Positions 7,979-16,828 of a stretch of DNA of 37,188 bases are shown one piece after another. The notes beneath the pieces were generated by a model. That model did not search any database, was not told where the DNA came from, and saw only the letters and a list, made by a program, of their open reading frames with translations. Origin of the DNA: Chloroflexota bacterium. Lineage in GTDB: Bacteria > Chloroflexota > Anaerolineae > Aggregatilineales > UBA3940. The stretch covers positions 1 to 37,188 of the forward strand of contig JAADYX010000018.1 in assembly GCA_010092885.1 (NCBI GenBank), written 5' to 3'. Numbering within the stretch: the first letter of the stretch is position 1; each line of letters opens with the position of its first letter. The position numbers were made by a program, and so were the translations under genes.

Positions 7979-7996
7979 ACACATGCCTGCATGTGT
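7979..7996. repeat. 18-base inverted repeat (operator-like dyad)
   Basis: ACACATGC and GCATGTGT flank a two-base centre, a perfect 8-base dyad. The loop is too short for a good RNA hairpin, so a protein-binding site is more likely. It lies 71 bases upstream of the membrane-protein start at 8067. The rest of 7888-8066 shows no gene; a weak CATAAT at 8043-8048 could be a -10 box. Confidence 0.45.
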
Positions 7997-8066
7997 AGTG
8001 CTGCTACGGCCTGCGCTGCACTGCCTCAGTATGGATTTCTGCCATAATACCTTGGGGACTCAAACG

Positions 8067-8693
8067 ATGAGAAGCGCATCAAGAATCACCACAGCCGTCC
8101 TGAGTGTGTACGCTGGCCTGCTTGGTGCAGCCCACGGCGTCTACGAGATACAGCAGGGCAGCATCGCCCCCGATGGCCTAGTGTTCAATGCGATTGGACC
8201 GCCGTGCCAGCCGGAAACTCAATCCTATGCCTGTTTACCGGCCATGTCCATCATCCCCAACCTACAGGTGACCGGCTTTCTGGCCATCGCAGTCTCACTC
8301 GCGGTTTTGGTCTGGGGTGCAGCTTTCGTCACACGCAAACGGGGCAGCCTGGTGCTGCTCGGCCTGTCCATTGCGATGCTCCTGGTGGGTGGTGGCTTTC
8401 TGGCACCGTTCTACGGGATCGTCGCATCAGCAGTCAGCACCCGTATTGCGCCACAGAGGCGGCCTGCTGGGAATGCTGTAACACGCGGTTTGGCTGTGCT
8501 GTGGCCCTGGCTGCTGATCGTCTACTTTGCATGGATAGGCATTCAGCTGGCCTTCGCGCAGGCTCTCAACGCCTTCTTACTCGGTCTTGGTGGCGGGTCG
8601 CTGCTCATCGAGATCGCTGCCCTGCTCATTGCGGCTGCCTCTGGGGTCGCCTACGATACACACCGGGAGAAAGCAGCACAGCCAACCCTCTGA
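8067..8693 (+). CDS. Hypothetical integral membrane protein, about five transmembrane segments
   Basis: 208 residues, family not recognised. Hydrophobic stretches occur near residues 10-30, 70-92, 97-125, 147-170 and 175-198, so about five membrane spans are likely. The loop after the first span contains two Cys in a Pro-rich stretch (PPCQPETQSYACLP), which could form a disulfide outside the membrane. Charged residues follow the second span (TRKRG) and close the protein (THREKAAQ), as expected for cytoplasmic sides. The ATG at 8067 has GGGGA upstream; an upstream in-frame ATG at 7983 would add 28 residues without membrane logic and overlap the dyad. It is convergent with the lipoprotein gene, 32 bases apart, with no clear terminator between them. 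Confidence 0.65.
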   Translation: MRSASRITTAVLSVYAGLLGAAHGVYEIQQGSIAPDGLVFNAIGPPCQPETQSYACLPAMSIIPNLQVTGFLAIAVSLAVLVWGAAFVTRKRGSLVLLGLSIAMLLVGGGFLAPFYGIVASAVSTRIAPQRRPAGNAVTRGLAVLWPWLLIVYFAWIGIQLAFAQALNAFLLGLGGGSLLIEIAALLIAAASGVAYDTHREKAAQPTL

Positions 8694-8725
8694 TCGCCGG
8701 GATGGCTGTGTTGCAAGGCGCATGT

Positions 8726-9094
8726 TTAGCTGCTTGTGCTGATGTAATAGTCCGATGAGGGGCAAATAGATACTTCGCTGCTCGACCGGACGATCCCGAA
8801 GACCGCGATCGTATCTCCGATTTGAATGCCATCCTCAAAGCTGCCTTCACAGCGAAGCATGCCTTCGGCCCAAATCGCATCGACCCGACCCTGCTCCGTT
8901 TCGATGACGAGGGCACAGATACCGTCAAATGCACAGTCGTCGATGGTACCCACCACCTCACCCCTAAGGGTGACTTCTTCGCCAGCCGTCAGCCCGGCGG
9001 AACCATTGCCGCCTGCGTTGGCCGCGCTGCTGCACGCAGCGAGGATAAGGCTAAGCACCGCAAACCCTACCAGAATCATCTTTGAGTTCATCAT
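8726..9094 (-). CDS. Hypothetical lipoprotein, 122 residues
   Basis: The N-terminus (MMNSKMILVGFAVLSLILAACSS) is a lipoprotein signal peptide with lipobox L-A-A-C, so the mature protein should be lipid-anchored outside the membrane. A Gly/Ser/Asn linker follows, then a small beta-rich domain (EEVTLRGEVVGTIDDCAF, later GIQIGDTIAVFGIVR). The pattern resembles an OB-fold-like barrel of the kind seen in small exported proteins. Four further Cys could form two disulfides. The ATG at 9092-9094 has GGAG five bases upstream; a second ATG follows at once. No partner gene is evident. Function unknown; the export call is firm. Confidence 0.7.
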   Translation of the reverse strand: MMNSKMILVGFAVLSLILAACSSAANAGGNGSAGLTAGEEVTLRGEVVGTIDDCAFDGICALVIETEQGRVDAIWAEGMLRCEGSFEDGIQIGDTIAVFGIVRSSSEVSICPSSDYYISTSS

Positions 9095-9220
9095 AGCATC
9101 TCCATGTTTGTGATAGTTCGCACCAGTGACGCCCTGACTCCGTCTTTGGTTCCAGGACTTTCTTATCAAACCCCGATTTCGTCGCCCCCGGCGGCTGAGT
9201 GCCAGCCCCATCCCGCTGCC

Positions 9221-9249
9221 ACAGGCCATCCCGTGATGGGATGGCCTGT
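9221..9249. repeat. Strong 12-bp hairpin in a divergent intergenic region
   Basis: ACAGGCCATCCC (9221-9232) and GGGATGGCCTGT (9238-9249) pair perfectly around a five-base loop. Only two T follow on the plus strand, so it is not a classic terminator. It lies in the 270-base gap (9095-9364) between two divergent genes, where a terminator is not expected. I see no ORF of quality in this gap. It could be part of a small RNA, a protein-binding dyad or an attenuator. Confidence 0.6.
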
Positions 9250-9364
9250 TCGGTTCGCACAAAATCCATGCATTTATCATGGAAAAGATCTGCCACCTGA
9301 CACATCACAAGCGCCGGATCTTGTGCTACGGTGAATCTGAATCTATTAGGAAGGAGGGAATCGG

Positions 9365-9850
9365 ATGGTAGACACTCAGATCCAGCAGCGGTTCGTATGG
9401 AGACAGCCGAAAGTTACAGAGCGGCACTTCGACCTGTTTGACGGCAGTACGCAAATCGGCACGATTGAATGGAACAACGGCCAGGCCACGGCGCAGATGC
9501 CCACGGGCGCGTGGAATTTCAAACGGTGGGGATTGATCAAGCAGTACGTCGAGATCACCGATCATCCCACCAACAAGACAGTCGGCACCTTGAGCTGTAC
9601 GGGCACAGCCGAGGGCAAACTGATCCTCCAGGGTGGGGCGATCTATTTTTGGCGGCGCCCGAAAGTCCTGCGGAATGTATGGACCATGCTCGACGCTGAG
9701 GGTGCAGTCGTCTATGAATGCCAGCTGCACCCGTCGATTCTTGGTACCGGTGCAGAGATTACGGTTTACCAGCAAGATATCGCGCAGCTTGAGCTGCTGC
9801 TCAGTCTTGGCTGGTACCTCACCTACATGCACATCTTGGACACCGATTAG
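9365..9850 (+). CDS. Hypothetical protein, 161 residues, beta-rich
   Basis: I do not recognise the family with confidence. The protein alternates short beta-type segments rich in Trp, Tyr and Thr (FVWRQPKVTERHFDLFDG, then IGTIEWNN, KQYVEITDH, VVYECQLHP) and ends with one hydrophobic stretch (LELLLSLGWYLTYMHIL), possibly a helix. The pattern resembles the closed beta-barrel of tubby-C/LURP-one-like proteins, in which a barrel encloses a hydrophobic helix, but this is a weak analogy. The ATG has a strong AGGAGG ribosome site about eight bases upstream, good support that it is translated. It stands alone and is followed by a hairpin shared with the convergent MFS gene. Confidence 0.65.
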   Translation: MVDTQIQQRFVWRQPKVTERHFDLFDGSTQIGTIEWNNGQATAQMPTGAWNFKRWGLIKQYVEITDHPTNKTVGTLSCTGTAEGKLILQGGAIYFWRRPKVLRNVWTMLDAEGAVVYECQLHPSILGTGAEITVYQQDIAQLELLLSLGWYLTYMHILDTD

Positions 9851-9859
9851 ACAGCCCGC

Positions 9860-9885
9860 AAGCCCCTGTCATCCGGCAGGGGCTT
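9860..9885. terminator. Hairpin between convergent genes
   Basis: AAGCCCCTG and CAGGGGCTT form a perfect 9-bp GC-rich stem with an eight-base loop. It begins nine bases after the stop of the plus-strand gene and touches the stop codon of the MFS gene. There is no T-tract on the plus strand. It probably ends transcription from both sides, though possibly not alone. Confidence 0.6.
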
Positions 9886-11242
9886 ATGCTGCCGGGGCCT
9901 CCGCGACCTCACCTGCACCGGGCGGATCGTGTTGGGCACAGGGTTTGGCATCTACGGCGGTTACAGCGGGCAGGCCCTGTGCGGCAAGCCCCCCTGTATG
10001 ACCCGGCTCACGCACAATGAAGTCCGCTTCACCGTTCATACCGCGCAGTGCGGCCAGCAGCGGCAGCCCCAATGCAGTAAGTCCGCCCCCGATGATATAG
10101 CCTGGCCCGATGCCGATATTCAGTGCAACCTGACACAGACCGCTTTGCAGCAAAATACCACCTCCGCTGGCGAACATGCTGTCCACGGACAGCACAGAGG
10201 CGCGCTGCTCGGCAGGGATGACGTGATGAATATAGCTCTGCCGGACCGGGCCCATCGCGCCCGCTGCCGCCATCCCGAGCAGCAGCAGCCCCACCGCCAG
10301 CAGGAAGCTGTTCGCCAGACCGACCCCCACCATCGCCATGATGAAGACAGCAAGTGCCCCGATCATGAAGGTGGTGCGCCGCCCATCGTGGCGTGTGTAC
10401 CAATCCACGAAGACATTGCCCACAATCGTTGAGAGGGACAGGCCCGCTGTCACCAGACCCGCAATCCAGACGGCATCCGGATCGCCAAACAGTTCCAGAA
10501 AGTACGGCTGCCAGGCGTAGAACGCCCATCCCATGAAGCCGTATTGGATGAACGCAACCAACATCAACATACGCAGCTGTGGCTGTGTCCACCCGAAGCG
10601 CACGCTGTCAGCAGCCAGACGCCGCATTTCCACCGGGATCTTCTGGAGGGTCAGCGGTTTGGGTTCGTACCCGATGTCATGCATCATGTGGAACGCGACC
10701 ACAAACACCATGGCCAACATCGCAGCACGAGCCGCAAACGGGATCACGATATTGATGGTGCCAATCAGGCCGCCGCCGACCGACCCGATCAACATGGCCG
10801 CACCGGTGATCTGTGCGCTGCGCGCGAACACGTTGTCCAGCTCGCCTTCATAGCCCGTCGCATCCAATGCATCGACCAGCCATGCTTCGACAGCACCTGA
10901 GTAAAACGTAAAGCCCAACCCCAGGAAAACGGAAAACACCATGAACCACAGCAGCCCCGCATCGATCAGCGAGCCTGCCACATAGCCCAATGTAGCCACG
11001 ACCAGCACTGCTGCACTCAAAAGGAAGGACACCCGCCGCCCCAGTGTATCCGCTACGACCCCCGTTGGGATTTCAAAAAGAACGGTACCGACCGTGTAGA
11101 AGGCATTGGCGATAAACACCTGCCCAATATTGAGCCCGGCATCCAACAGAAACAACGTGTTGACACCCCAGATCAGTGAGGCGGAAAGCGTATACAGTCC
11201 GGCGATCCAATAGTAGCTGCGTGTGATCTCCCGCGGGGTCAC
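9884..11242 (-). CDS. MFS transporter
   Basis: 452 residues with about twelve hydrophobic segments, the usual size for the major facilitator superfamily. The loop between segments 2 and 3 carries the family signature (FEIPTGVVADTLGRR). The second half repeats the pattern weakly (VDWYTRHDGRRTT). It has a soluble tail rich in Ala, Pro and Gly. The family exports or imports small molecules with protons. The start is a GTG at 11240-11242 preceded by AAGGA, 17 bases after bchD stops. It is thus the last gene of the magnesium-chelatase transcript and might move a porphyrin, metal ion or drug. It lacks features of the PucC branch of MFS proteins linked to light-harvesting complexes. The cargo is unknown. 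Confidence 0.82.
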   Translation of the reverse strand: MTPREITRSYYWIAGLYTLSASLIWGVNTLFLLDAGLNIGQVFIANAFYTVGTVLFEIPTGVVADTLGRRVSFLLSAAVLVVATLGYVAGSLIDAGLLWFMVFSVFLGLGFTFYSGAVEAWLVDALDATGYEGELDNVFARSAQITGAAMLIGSVGGGLIGTINIVIPFAARAAMLAMVFVVAFHMMHDIGYEPKPLTLQKIPVEMRRLAADSVRFGWTQPQLRMLMLVAFIQYGFMGWAFYAWQPYFLELFGDPDAVWIAGLVTAGLSLSTIVGNVFVDWYTRHDGRRTTFMIGALAVFIMAMVGVGLANSFLLAVGLLLLGMAAAGAMGPVRQSYIHHVIPAEQRASVLSVDSMFASGGGILLQSGLCQVALNIGIGPGYIIGGGLTALGLPLLAALRGMNGEADFIVREPGHTGGLAAQGLPAVTAVDAKPCAQHDPPGAGEVAEAPAA

Positions 11243-11259
11243 AGGCCTGTCCTTTGAAC

Positions 11260-13044
11260 TCACTCGGTCGCTTGCACCGCTGCCGCAGCGATCGCCTCGC
11301 CGGTTGCAGCAGGCAGGTAAGCATAAACTCCACCGAGCCAATCGGCAAGCTGCCGGGCCTCCCCCTTGCTCAGATAGCTGCGTTTTGTGTCCACGATCAT
11401 CGGGCGAATGCCCGCCTCACGAACGGTCTGGCCCAATGTCCGCAGTTCCTCCTGTGGATCAGAGCCCGGACGCAGCGGCACATTGCCACGCCCATCCGTA
11501 AGCACGACCAGCACTGTTTGCAGGATGCCCCTGCGCCGGGCCTGCTGCGCGATCTCGTAGCCCAACAGCAGTGCTGAAGCCAAAGGCGTGCCGCCGCCTG
11601 TCGGCAGGAAGTCCAGCGCGCGGCGGGCCAGTTCAACGCTCTGCGAGGGGGGCATCAGCAGCTCAGCCTGCTCACCCCGGAAGGCCATCAATGCGACCCG
11701 GTCACGGTTCACATAGGCACGTTCAAGCAGCGCATGCACCGCACCTTTGGCCTGACGCATGCGGTGCAGCGCCATGCTGCCGCTGGCATCCACCGCAAAA
11801 CAGAACAGCACGCCTGCCTTGCTGCGGTACTGCTTGATTCGAATATCGGATGTGCCCAGTACATAACGGCGGCCCGGTTTGGCCTCACGCAGGGGCTGCC
11901 AGGGAGCCGCTGCCCGCAGCGTCCCCGCGATATCGATTCGCCCCCGGTTGGGGTCGCCGGGAATGCTGCGAATGTGCCGCCCGCGCTTTCCGGTTGTTGC
12001 CCCGCGTGACCCGGTCTGCCCGCGCCGCATCGCCTCAAAGCTGAGATCAGCGATCGCGTCCGGCAGGTCGCTGGCCAACGCCTCAAGGATCTGCTCAGGC
12101 TGCGGCCCAATTGTCTCAGGCAGTTCAGCAGGGTCCTCCTCTGCGTCTTCTGAGTCAACCTGCTCTGGCTCCGGGGTCGGTGGTTCTTCGGCAGGCGGGG
12201 GCGGCGGCGGCTGCGGAATGCGTGTTGCCCGCGGCAGGATCACCAACCGCGCTGCGATCTCGCAGTCTTCACCGTTCACCTCTTCGCGCAGATCGATGGC
12301 CGCAGCCGCACATGCGGCACGCACCGCAAACAGGTCGGCGCGGTGCCCTTCCACACCGTATGCCACCGCTGCCGCCGCCAGCTGCTCGATGTACGCTTCG
12401 CCAATCCGGACATCTGGCAGCTGGTCGCGCGCCGTCAGAATGATTCCGCGCAGCAGGGCACTGTCCTCGCTCCACTGACCTGGCCTCCCAAGCAGATTGT
12501 TGCGCAGCACAGCCTCACGCTGCTCAGTATCCGCCTGTCCGGGGAGCGGCACGATCAGCCCCAACCGGTCGATCAGATGGCGGCGCGGCTGCCCCTCTGC
12601 CGGATCGTAAGAACCGATCAGACTGAAGCGGGCCGGATAGCGCAGGCTCACGCCTTCCCGCTCAAGGCGAACCTCACCCTCATCCAACACGGAGAGCAGC
12701 ACATTGATCCGCGAGTCGGTCAGCAGGTTGATGCCATCCACATACGCCAAGCCGCCGTGTGCTTTGGCCAACACACCTGGCTTCATTACGAGGCTGCCCG
12801 TGCGCAGAGTCGCCTCGATATCCAGCCCGCCCAGCAGATTCTCGACATCCACGCTGGCCGGGACTTCCACGAAGGGCGTTTCCTCTCCGAGAACGGCGCG
12901 CAGGCCGCGCACCAGGCTGGATTTGCCCGTTCCGGCGGGCGCGGCGAGCACCACACCCCCCAGCCGGGGATCCACGGCCAACATCAGCAGCGCCTGTTGG
13001 GCCAGCTCCAGCCCAACAAGCGCCGCAAACGGAAGGCTGCTCAT
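11260..13044 (-). CDS. bchD: Magnesium chelatase subunit D
   Basis: 594 residues. The N-terminal AAA+ domain has a Walker A (AAPAGTGKSS, near residue 35-43). The Walker B region reads YVDGINLL, without the Glu found in BchI (IDEVNLL), as expected for the subunit that is often catalytically inactive. A Pro-rich then acidic hinge follows (about 285-325). The C-terminal VWA/integrin-I domain (about 410-594) has the MIDAS motif DASGSM near residue 419 and TDGRG near 516. BchD pairs with BchI rings to drive Mg2+ insertion into protoporphyrin IX by BchH. The start overlaps the end of bchH by four bases (ATGA). Cobalt chelatases can use similar subunits, but the BchH partner here favours magnesium. 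Confidence 0.93.
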   Translation of the reverse strand: MSSLPFAALVGLELAQQALLMLAVDPRLGGVVLAAPAGTGKSSLVRGLRAVLGEETPFVEVPASVDVENLLGGLDIEATLRTGSLVMKPGVLAKAHGGLAYVDGINLLTDSRINVLLSVLDEGEVRLEREGVSLRYPARFSLIGSYDPAEGQPRRHLIDRLGLIVPLPGQADTEQREAVLRNNLLGRPGQWSEDSALLRGIILTARDQLPDVRIGEAYIEQLAAAAVAYGVEGHRADLFAVRAACAAAAIDLREEVNGEDCEIAARLVILPRATRIPQPPPPPPAEEPPTPEPEQVDSEDAEEDPAELPETIGPQPEQILEALASDLPDAIADLSFEAMRRGQTGSRGATTGKRGRHIRSIPGDPNRGRIDIAGTLRAAAPWQPLREAKPGRRYVLGTSDIRIKQYRSKAGVLFCFAVDASGSMALHRMRQAKGAVHALLERAYVNRDRVALMAFRGEQAELLMPPSQSVELARRALDFLPTGGGTPLASALLLGYEIAQQARRRGILQTVLVVLTDGRGNVPLRPGSDPQEELRTLGQTVREAGIRPMIVDTKRSYLSKGEARQLADWLGGVYAYLPAATGEAIAAAAVQATE

Positions 13045-16000
13045 CCTATGCCTTCCATCCGATCCTCCAGATTGCCATAGATATCGCGCAGCCGGTCGAT
13101 GGTCTCGTCATCGGCATCCCAGAAACCGCGGCTTTCGGCCTCCAACAGGCGACGGGTGATCGCCGCGGTGGCATGGGCGTTGGCTGCTGCCATGCGGGCG
13201 CGCATCGTCTCATCCAGGATGAAGGTTTCGGCCACATCATCGTAGACCCAACCTTCCACAGCATCCGCTGTGGCGCTCCAGCCGTAAGTGTTGCCAACCC
13301 GTAGCTCGATCTCACGGACCCCCTCATAGCCATGATCCAGCATGGATTCGTACCACTTGGGGTTCAGCAGTTTGGCGCGAGATTCCAGCCGAACCATCTG
13401 CTCCAGTGAGGAGAGCCGGTCATCCAGCGCAATGGCGTCAGCGACCATTACCGGGGGCCGCTTCCCACCCAACTTCTCGACGCTCTTGGCCACACCACCC
13501 AGATATTCATAGTAGTGGTCCACATCGCTGATGCCCAGTTCAAAGCTGTCGATATTCTGGAAGGCTGCCTCCACAGTGGCCAGGCTGCTTTCCATAACCC
13601 CTCGGGCCGCCTGCCACTGCCCGCCGGGCGTATAGGCATAGGATTTGCGATTCAGGAACATATCGCTGAGCTGATCGTCAGTCTCCCAGGCGCTGCTTTC
13701 CACCATATGGTTCACGTTCGCGCCGTAGGCTCCGGGCGCATTGCAGTAGACACGGCTGGCCGCCTCATCCAGCGACACATCCAGCCGGGCAGCATGGGCC
13801 AGCGTGTGCTTGCGGATGTAGTTGCACTCCGGGGGTTCGTCGGCCTGTGCCGCCAGCCGGATCGCCTTGTCCAGCAGTCCTGATTGATGGTGGAACAGAT
13901 CCCGGAAGATGCCGCTGATTGTCATCACCACGTCGATGCGCGGCCGTCCGAGTTCCTCCAGCGGCAGCAGCCGGACATCGGCGATATTGCCGAGTTCATC
14001 CTCAACCGGCGCGGCGCCGATCAGGTGCAGGCACTGTGCGATGCCCTCGCCGTCACTCTTGAGGTTATCCGTGCCCCACAAGACCATGGCCACCGTTTCC
14101 GGCAGCGAGCCCTCTTGTGCGACCAGCCGGCTCAACATCTGCTCCACGATCTCACCGGCGGCGGCTGTCGCCCCGGCAGAGGGTACGCGGTAGGGGTCCA
14201 GCGCGTGGATGTTGCGCCCTGTCGGCACAATGGCATCGTTGCGCATTACATCGTTGCCGGGCGAGGGACGGATGTAGCCACCGTTCAGGCTGTGCAGCAG
14301 ACCGGCTATCTCCTCATCATGGATGATGCGGTCCATTACATCGTCCAGCCAGGGCCACAGGTTCGCCAACAGCCCGGCCGGGATGCCGCCATTCTGGTGC
14401 AGATAAGCATCCACTTCCGCCGTGTCCAGGTAGGGTGTGCGTGGCGCCCTCACAAACAGACCGACGGCTTCATGCAGAACGGTATCGATCCGCTCCCAGG
14501 TTTCCTGTGCTGCTGGATCCGCTTTGATCGCCTTCTGCAGCTCTTGGTAGTCCCAACCCAGCCCGTGCGCGATCAGCACGGGGAGGGTCGGCAGGCGCTC
14601 CTGCCCGTTCGGATGCATCGCCGGGTTGAAGGCTGCCACCAGCGCCAGCATGTCAATCAGCTCTGCCTCGTTGGGGGGAGTACCCAACACATGCAACCCC
14701 AATGGTATCATGCGCTGTTCAACACGGATGAGTTCATGGCGCAGTGCCGGGATGTAGTCCGGTGCTTCAACTACAATGCCGAGTTTTTCCGCCTGAGTGC
14801 GGATGTCAGCCAACAGTTCCGGGGTGGGGCGCTTCTGGTAAGCCTCGATGCTGTCCTTCAGACGACGCAAACCCTTATACAGCCCGGCCTGCTGGAGCGG
14901 TGGCACCATATAGCTGACCAAGGTTGCCGCGCCGCGCCGCTTTGCGATGGCCCCCTCGCTCGGATTGTTCACACAGTAGTAGTAGAAGTTCGGCAGGGCA
15001 CCCAACAGACGTGAAGGCCAGCAGTCCGCGCTGATGCCGGTCTGCTTGCCGGGCATGAATTCCAGCGCGCCGTGCGTGCCGAAATGCACGACCGCATCCG
15101 CATCATAGACCTGATCCAGCCACGTGTAGAACGCCGCAAATCCGTGATGCGGCGAGGCATCCTTGCCCATCAGCAGGCTCATCGGGTCACGCTCATATCC
15201 GAAGCTTGGCTGCAGGCCAACGAATACATTCCCGAAGTGCGCGCCCATGATGTGGAAGTTCTCGCCGTCCGTCAGCAGCTCACCGGGAGCGTAGCCCCAG
15301 TACGTCTCAATCTCCGGATACCACGCGAACCGCTGCCGGTAGTCTTCCACATGCAGGTGATCGGCCACATTGCCCACAGTGCCGTAGTGAGTGGCATTGC
15401 CCTCTACTATGCGACAGCGGAGTGTCTCCACATCCGGCGGCACATCGACGGCGTAGCCAGCCTCTTTCATCTCAGCCAACAGCCGGTACAGACTGTTGAA
15501 TACATCCAGGAAGGCCGCCGTACCCGCATTGCCCAGGTTCGGCGGGAAGTTGAACAGCACCACGGCGATCTTCTTCTCGGCGTTGGTATGCTGCTGCAGC
15601 CGGATCCGGCGGGCGATACGCCGTGCCGCATGATCGGCTTCCTGCTCCAACGGAATAAACGACTCGCTCGTCAGTGAGGGGCCGCCAAAGATGACGGGTT
15701 CCACGCTGCCATCCAGCTCAGGCAGGGCGATGTTCATTGCGACTTGCATCGGGTTCAGGCCGACATCGTCTGTTTGCCAGTCCTCCACCCGTTGGAAGCC
15801 CAGCGGGATCATATCGAAGTAGCCAACATCCAACGCACTGAGTACCTCGACCGCCTGATCCGGACGGCTGCCTGCTGGCCCACCCACCAGCGGAAAGCCC
15901 ATGCTGTTGAGCACGACATCGGCGGCGGGCAGACCCTCACCAGCGAAGAACTGCTGCATCGCCGGGCGGAAGTCGAGCAGCGCACTGTAGGCGGTGCGTG

Positions 16001-16823
16001 CCTCAAGACCCTGCGCCTCAATGCGCCGGATCAGGGTGTCGAGGTGGGCCGTGTTGCCGCTTAGGATGATGGCGCGCATGGTCAGCACACCGACGACACC
16101 CACATCATCTCCAACAGGCTTACCCTGCTGCTGACGCCAGCGCTGGTAGCTGTCACTATCGGGGAAGGGGGCCTCAGCGTCCGGATGGTAGAGAGCGGCA
16201 TCCGGATATTCAATCGGGTCCTCAACGGGCAGCAGGCCCTCATAACCGGGCACATACCGGTCGATCAGCAGGCACATCATGCGTTCGAGGTTCTCCGGCG
16301 AGCTGTGCAGCCAGTAGTCATGCGCACTGACGAACGTATGCAGGTCGCGCATTTTGCCGGGCACGTACTTCATCAGCTTCATCAGGTTCTTGATGAGGTT
16401 CGTCTGCCGGTGCCCCTCGGAGCGGCCGCTTTTCTTAGGGCGCAGTTTCTGCATCCACCCGCTGAGGAAACCCTGCTCCTCATCAGGATCAGGCTGCTTG
16501 AGCGACAGCTTGCCAATGCGTGTCTCGTAGATCAGGGCCGGGTTGCTGGTGATAAAGCACACCGGCGCTTCGTTCTCCGCAAGGAGCGCCTGCAGAGGGC
16601 GGACATGCTCCTCGCCGAAGATCATGCAGCCGAAGATGAAATCGGCACGGCCCATATCATGGTGCAGGCGCTCCCAGTCGGCGGGGCCATGCAGCGTGGC
16701 GGCACTGTGCAGGCTGAGGTTCATGCGGACATTGTGGTCTCGTTCCAGCAGGCGGGCAGCCTCACGCAGAGCGGCATTATGGCCCCCGTCCATCGTCAGG
16801 TAGACAAAATTCAGCGATTCCAT
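13041..16823 (-). CDS. bchH: Magnesium chelatase subunit H, porphyrin-binding
   Basis: About 1,260 residues, the expected length. The N-terminal domain (LNFVYLTMDGGHN) is the one found in BchH/ChlH but not in CobN. The core motif VHFGTHGALEFMPGKQTG, the following NFYYYCVNNPSEG and AIAKRRGAATLVSYMVPP, then QQAGLYKGL separate this protein from cobalt chelatase CobN, which has a different sequence there. BchH binds protoporphyrin IX and Mg2+ and is the catalytic subunit; insertion needs ATP hydrolysis by BchI/BchD. The ATG at 16821-16823 has AGGAG ten bases upstream. An ATG nine bases earlier (16830-16832) overlaps the bchI stop but sits too close to that ribosome site. It lies between bchI and bchD with overlaps. 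Confidence 0.94.
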   Translation of the reverse strand: MESLNFVYLTMDGGHNAALREAARLLERDHNVRMNLSLHSAATLHGPADWERLHHDMGRADFIFGCMIFGEEHVRPLQALLAENEAPVCFITSNPALIYETRIGKLSLKQPDPDEEQGFLSGWMQKLRPKKSGRSEGHRQTNLIKNLMKLMKYVPGKMRDLHTFVSAHDYWLHSSPENLERMMCLLIDRYVPGYEGLLPVEDPIEYPDAALYHPDAEAPFPDSDSYQRWRQQQGKPVGDDVGVVGVLTMRAIILSGNTAHLDTLIRRIEAQGLEARTAYSALLDFRPAMQQFFAGEGLPAADVVLNSMGFPLVGGPAGSRPDQAVEVLSALDVGYFDMIPLGFQRVEDWQTDDVGLNPMQVAMNIALPELDGSVEPVIFGGPSLTSESFIPLEQEADHAARRIARRIRLQQHTNAEKKIAVVLFNFPPNLGNAGTAAFLDVFNSLYRLLAEMKEAGYAVDVPPDVETLRCRIVEGNATHYGTVGNVADHLHVEDYRQRFAWYPEIETYWGYAPGELLTDGENFHIMGAHFGNVFVGLQPSFGYERDPMSLLMGKDASPHHGFAAFYTWLDQVYDADAVVHFGTHGALEFMPGKQTGISADCWPSRLLGALPNFYYYCVNNPSEGAIAKRRGAATLVSYMVPPLQQAGLYKGLRRLKDSIEAYQKRPTPELLADIRTQAEKLGIVVEAPDYIPALRHELIRVEQRMIPLGLHVLGTPPNEAELIDMLALVAAFNPAMHPNGQERLPTLPVLIAHGLGWDYQELQKAIKADPAAQETWERIDTVLHEAVGLFVRAPRTPYLDTAEVDAYLHQNGGIPAGLLANLWPWLDDVMDRIIHDEEIAGLLHSLNGGYIRPSPGNDVMRNDAIVPTGRNIHALDPYRVPSAGATAAAGEIVEQMLSRLVAQEGSLPETVAMVLWGTDNLKSDGEGIAQCLHLIGAAPVEDELGNIADVRLLPLEELGRPRIDVVMTISGIFRDLFHHQSGLLDKAIRLAAQADEPPECNYIRKHTLAHAARLDVSLDEAASRVYCNAPGAYGANVNHMVESSAWETDDQLSDMFLNRKSYAYTPGGQWQAARGVMESSLATVEAAFQNIDSFELGISDVDHYYEYLGGVAKSVEKLGGKRPPVMVADAIALDDRLSSLEQMVRLESRAKLLNPKWYESMLDHGYEGVREIELRVGNTYGWSATADAVEGWVYDDVAETFILDETMRARMAAANAHATAAITRRLLEAESRGFWDADDETIDRLRDIYGNLEDRMEGIG

Positions 16824-16828
16824 AGGCG

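Noticed and set aside
9321-9350. TTGTGC and TATTAG as a promoter for the gene at 9365
   Set aside because: The start of transcription would fall inside the ribosome-binding site, and the -10 match is poor.
12343-13080. Long plus-strand frames opposite bchD and bchH (also 13884-15014)
   Set aside because: These are mirror frames of strongly supported genes in GC-rich DNA; their translations are rich in His, Arg and Gln with no domains.
13041-16823. Cobalt chelatase subunit CobN
   Set aside because: The core reads GTHGALEFMPGKQTG with YYYCVNNPSEG, and the N-terminal domain is the BchH type; CobN differs at these places.
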